64,000 nt of DNA, taken from Sphingomonadaceae bacterium (GTDB taxonomy: Bacteria; Pseudomonadota; Alphaproteobacteria; Sphingomonadales; Sphingomonadaceae). The stretch is taken from the NCBI GenBank assembly GCA_947451145.1, contig CANFXW010000013.1:40341-104340 (forward strand), in the 5' to 3' direction. Position numbers and translations under genes: made by a program. Positions 62,277 to 64,000 of the stretch are shown in pieces. The notes under the pieces were generated by a model. That model saw only the letters and a list, made by a program, of their open reading frames with translations. It was not told where the DNA came from and did no database searches. Each line of letters starts with the position of its first letter. Position 1 is the first letter of the stretch.

Positions 62277-62348
62277 ACATGAACGCCACTTGAATTTGGC
62301 GGAATTCTAAGACTTTGGACATGGCAAATGCTCGCCGTGCAGGTCAGA

Positions 62349-63476
62349 TCAGGCGGCGCCGTGACCTTCGGCGAGGTAGTCTGCACTCTGCATTTCCATC
62401 AGGCGGCTTACTGTTCGGTCAAATTCGAAGCGGCCGCTTTCATTGCCGCCGGCGGTTTCATCATAGAGCTCGTCCGCCGGAGCCGCCGCAGCTGCGAGAA
62501 GCTTGACCTTGTTTTCATAAAGGGCATCGATCAGCGTGACGAAACGCGCAGCCTCGTTGCGGTTGTCCGGCCCCAGCTTCGGGATGCCGACAATTATGAC
62601 GGTGTGATAGGTCTGGGCAATGGCAAGATAGTCCGACGACCCGCGTGCTTCTGCGCAAAGCCGCTTGAAGCTGAACACGGCCACGCCCTTGAGGCTCTTG
62701 GGTACATGCAGCTTGCGCCCGCCACCCAGATCAAGCTCGGCAGACGGCACGTGTTCGGCATCTTCCGGGGAATAGTCGGTCAGCCGGAAAAATGCCTCCC
62801 GCACCTGGGCGGTCGCATCCTCTCCGAGCGGGGAGTGCCAGGTCGCCATCCCGCCAAGCCGCTCAAGCCGGTAATCGACCGGCCCGTTGAGCGCGAGCAC
62901 GTCCATTTCCTGCTCGATCAGCGCGATGAAGGGCAGGAAGTGCTCGCGGTTGAGGCCATCCTTGTAGAGCTGGTTTGGCGCGCGGTTGCTGGTCGTGACG
63001 ATTGTCACGCCTTCATCCACGATCAGTGCGGTGAACAACCGGCTCATGATCATGGCATCGGCGCTATTGTTGACGACCATTTCGTCGAAAGCGAGAACCT
63101 TCAGCCCCTCCGCAATGGTCGCCGCTACGGGCGGAATTGGGTCGCCGCTTTCTTTTTTTCGCTCTTCACGCAGAAGGGCGTGCACTTCGAGCATGAAGGC
63201 GTGAAAGTGAACGCGGCGTTTTTCGGCAATCCGCAGGGTGTCATGGAACAGGTCCATCAGCATCGACTTGCCGCGCCCGACTCCACCCCACATGTAAACG
63301 CCGCGGATCGGGGCGGGCTTCTTGCGCAAAAGTTTGCCAAGCAAGCCGCCAGTTGAAGCGCCTTCTATCTGCTTTTGGAGCAGGGCCAGACGCTCTGCTG
63401 CAGCTGCCTGCTCGCTATCAGGGCGCAACTCACCCGCCGCGACCAGCGCCTCGTAGCGCGCAAGCAGGCCAGTCAT
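62349..63476 (-). CDS. zapE: ZapE/AFG1-like ATPase
   Basis: A 375-residue AFG1-family ATPase. Walker A is YMWGGVGRGKSMLMD near residue 75; Walker B and beyond are VLAFDEMVVNNSADAMIMSRL and TIVTTSNRAPNQLYKDGLNR, all diagnostic of the family. In E. coli ZapE affects Z-ring stability; the mitochondrial homologue handles respiratory-chain proteins. It lies 15 bases after sdhB, a common alphaproteobacterial arrangement that fits a link to respiratory complex turnover. Confidence 0.94.
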   Translation of the reverse strand: MTGLLARYEALVAAGELRPDSEQAAAAERLALLQKQIEGASTGGLLGKLLRKKPAPIRGVYMWGGVGRGKSMLMDLFHDTLRIAEKRRVHFHAFMLEVHALLREERKKESGDPIPPVAATIAEGLKVLAFDEMVVNNSADAMIMSRLFTALIVDEGVTIVTTSNRAPNQLYKDGLNREHFLPFIALIEQEMDVLALNGPVDYRLERLGGMATWHSPLGEDATAQVREAFFRLTDYSPEDAEHVPSAELDLGGGRKLHVPKSLKGVAVFSFKRLCAEARGSSDYLAIAQTYHTVIIVGIPKLGPDNRNEAARFVTLIDALYENKVKLLAAAAAPADELYDETAGGNESGRFEFDRTVSRLMEMQSADYLAEGHGAA

Positions 63477-63491
63477 TTTGCAGGCCTGACC

Positions 63492-64000
63492 TTAAAGGTG
63501 CCGTTCGGCCTGCATCTTCTTGATTTCGGCGATCGCCCGCGCTGGCGAGAGGCCCTTGGGGCAGACATTGGCGCAGTTCATGATCGTGTGGCAGCGATAG
63601 AGACGGAAGGGATCTTCCAGCTCGTCAAGCCGTTCACCGGTCATCTCGTCGCGGCTGTCGGCCAGCCAGCGATAGGCCTGAAGCAGGATCGCCGGACCGA
63701 GGAACTTGTCCGAATTCCACCAGTAGCTGGGGCATGAGGTCGAGCAGCAAGCGCACAGGATGCACTCGTAGAGGCCATCGAGCTTTTCGCGCTGTTCGGG
63801 CGACTGCAGACGCTCCTTGCCCGAAGGCGTTGTGGAGACGGTTTGCAGCCAGGGGCGGATCGAAGCGTATTGCGCATAGAAATGGGTGAAATCAGGGACC
63901 AGGTCCTTGATCACTTCCATATGCGGCAATGGAGTGATGCGGATATCGCCTGAAAGGTCTTCGATCGCAGTGGTGCAGGCCAGGCCATTGCGGCCATTCA
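63492..64000 (-). CDS. sdhB: Succinate dehydrogenase iron-sulfur subunit (N-terminal part off window)
   Basis: The C-terminal two thirds of SdhB; the gene continues past the right edge. The frame stays open to base 63998, reading [15 protein letters not shown] before [16 protein letters not shown], so the gene is not complete here. The [4Fe-4S] and [3Fe-4S] cysteine sets are visible in [20 protein letters not shown] and [20 protein letters not shown]. The N-terminal 2Fe-2S domain lies outside. It is part of complex II, carrying electrons from FAD to ubiquinone. Confidence 0.97.
   Translation of the reverse strand, partial: NGRNGLACTTAIEDLSGDIRITPLPHMEVIKDLVPDFTHFYAQYASIRPWLQTVSTTPSGKERLQSPEQREKLDGLYECILCACCSTSCPSYWWNSDKFLGPAILLQAYRWLADSRDEMTGERLDELEDPFRLYRCHTIMNCANVCPKGLSPARAIAEIKKMQAERHL

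Noticed and set aside
1..64000. tRNA, rRNA, CRISPR arrays, insertion sequences, prophage, attachment sites
   Set aside because: I looked for cloverleaf-like stretches, regular repeats with spacers, transposase or integrase motifs and flanking repeats, and saw none.

Overview
The window is a gene-dense, GC-rich (roughly 60-65 %) piece of a chromosome. It carries about 62 protein genes with typical alphaproteobacterial content: a CysN-CysC fusion, an sdhB-zapE neighbourhood, a TonB receptor, a two-domain RhaD, and an exosortase A (XrtA) exopolysaccharide locus. Gene content and style point to Sphingomonadales (Sphingomonadaceae or Erythrobacteraceae). That placement is inference, since no rRNA is present. 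I see no tRNA, rRNA, insertion sequence, CRISPR array or phage gene. Genes are packed with many ATGA or TGATG overlaps, and no gene-free stretch exceeds 300 bases.

Layout. 1-4117: end of a sulfate-assimilation operon (cysD fragment, cysNC, cysQ) plus a dihydropteridine-reductase-like SDR. 4125-7129: purU, a divergent aromatic-acid-type MFS carrier, a cold-shock gene and a 68-residue protein. 7132-17847: an L-rhamnose catabolic island. One arm (minus strand) holds rhamnulokinase, L-lactate dehydrogenase, a sugar MFS carrier and a DeoR regulator. The other arm (plus strand) holds a rhamnulose-1-P aldolase/lactaldehyde dehydrogenase fusion, two exported alpha/beta hydrolases, rhamnose isomerase and a glycerate-kinase-like enzyme. 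Together they take L-rhamnose to DHAP and pyruvate. 17849-25188: a leucine/isovalerate operon (liuA, mccB, mccA, MaoC, PPOX protein) with a divergent LysR regulator. 25198-29714: scattered catabolic genes (class III CoA transferase, SDR, EthD, SnoaL, succinate-semialdehyde dehydrogenase). 29717-34026: EmrA/NodT efflux pair without its inner-membrane pump, a tyrosine phosphatase and a hydrolase.

34137-36117: a compact arsenic operon, arsR-arsI-arsC-aqpS, with a clear operator and promoter and no ArsB/Acr3 pump. 36114-37957: an exported protein behind a Fur-like palindrome, and trxB. 37958-56550: the XrtA locus. It consists of a small-molecule submodule (two hydrolases, an acyl carrier protein and a GNAT/FemAB protein, divergent from an acyl-CoA ligase and a PLP decarboxylase) followed by an eleven-gene-scale export and assembly operon: export lipoprotein, Wzz, tyrosine kinase, outer-membrane barrel, AAA ATPase, deacetylase, FemAB, glycosyltransferase, exosortase-EpsI fusion, amidotransferase. 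A CHASE2-EAL c-di-GMP phosphodiesterase follows. 58974-59268 holds a 12-codon ORF, a structured RNA-like segment and a perfect bidirectional terminator. The right end carries pirin, a TonB-dependent receptor, zapE and a fragment of sdhB.

The most interesting places are the XrtA small-molecule submodule of unknown product, the pump-less organoarsenical operon, the exported esterase pair inside the rhamnose operon, and the small ORF/structured RNA at 59.0-59.2 kb.
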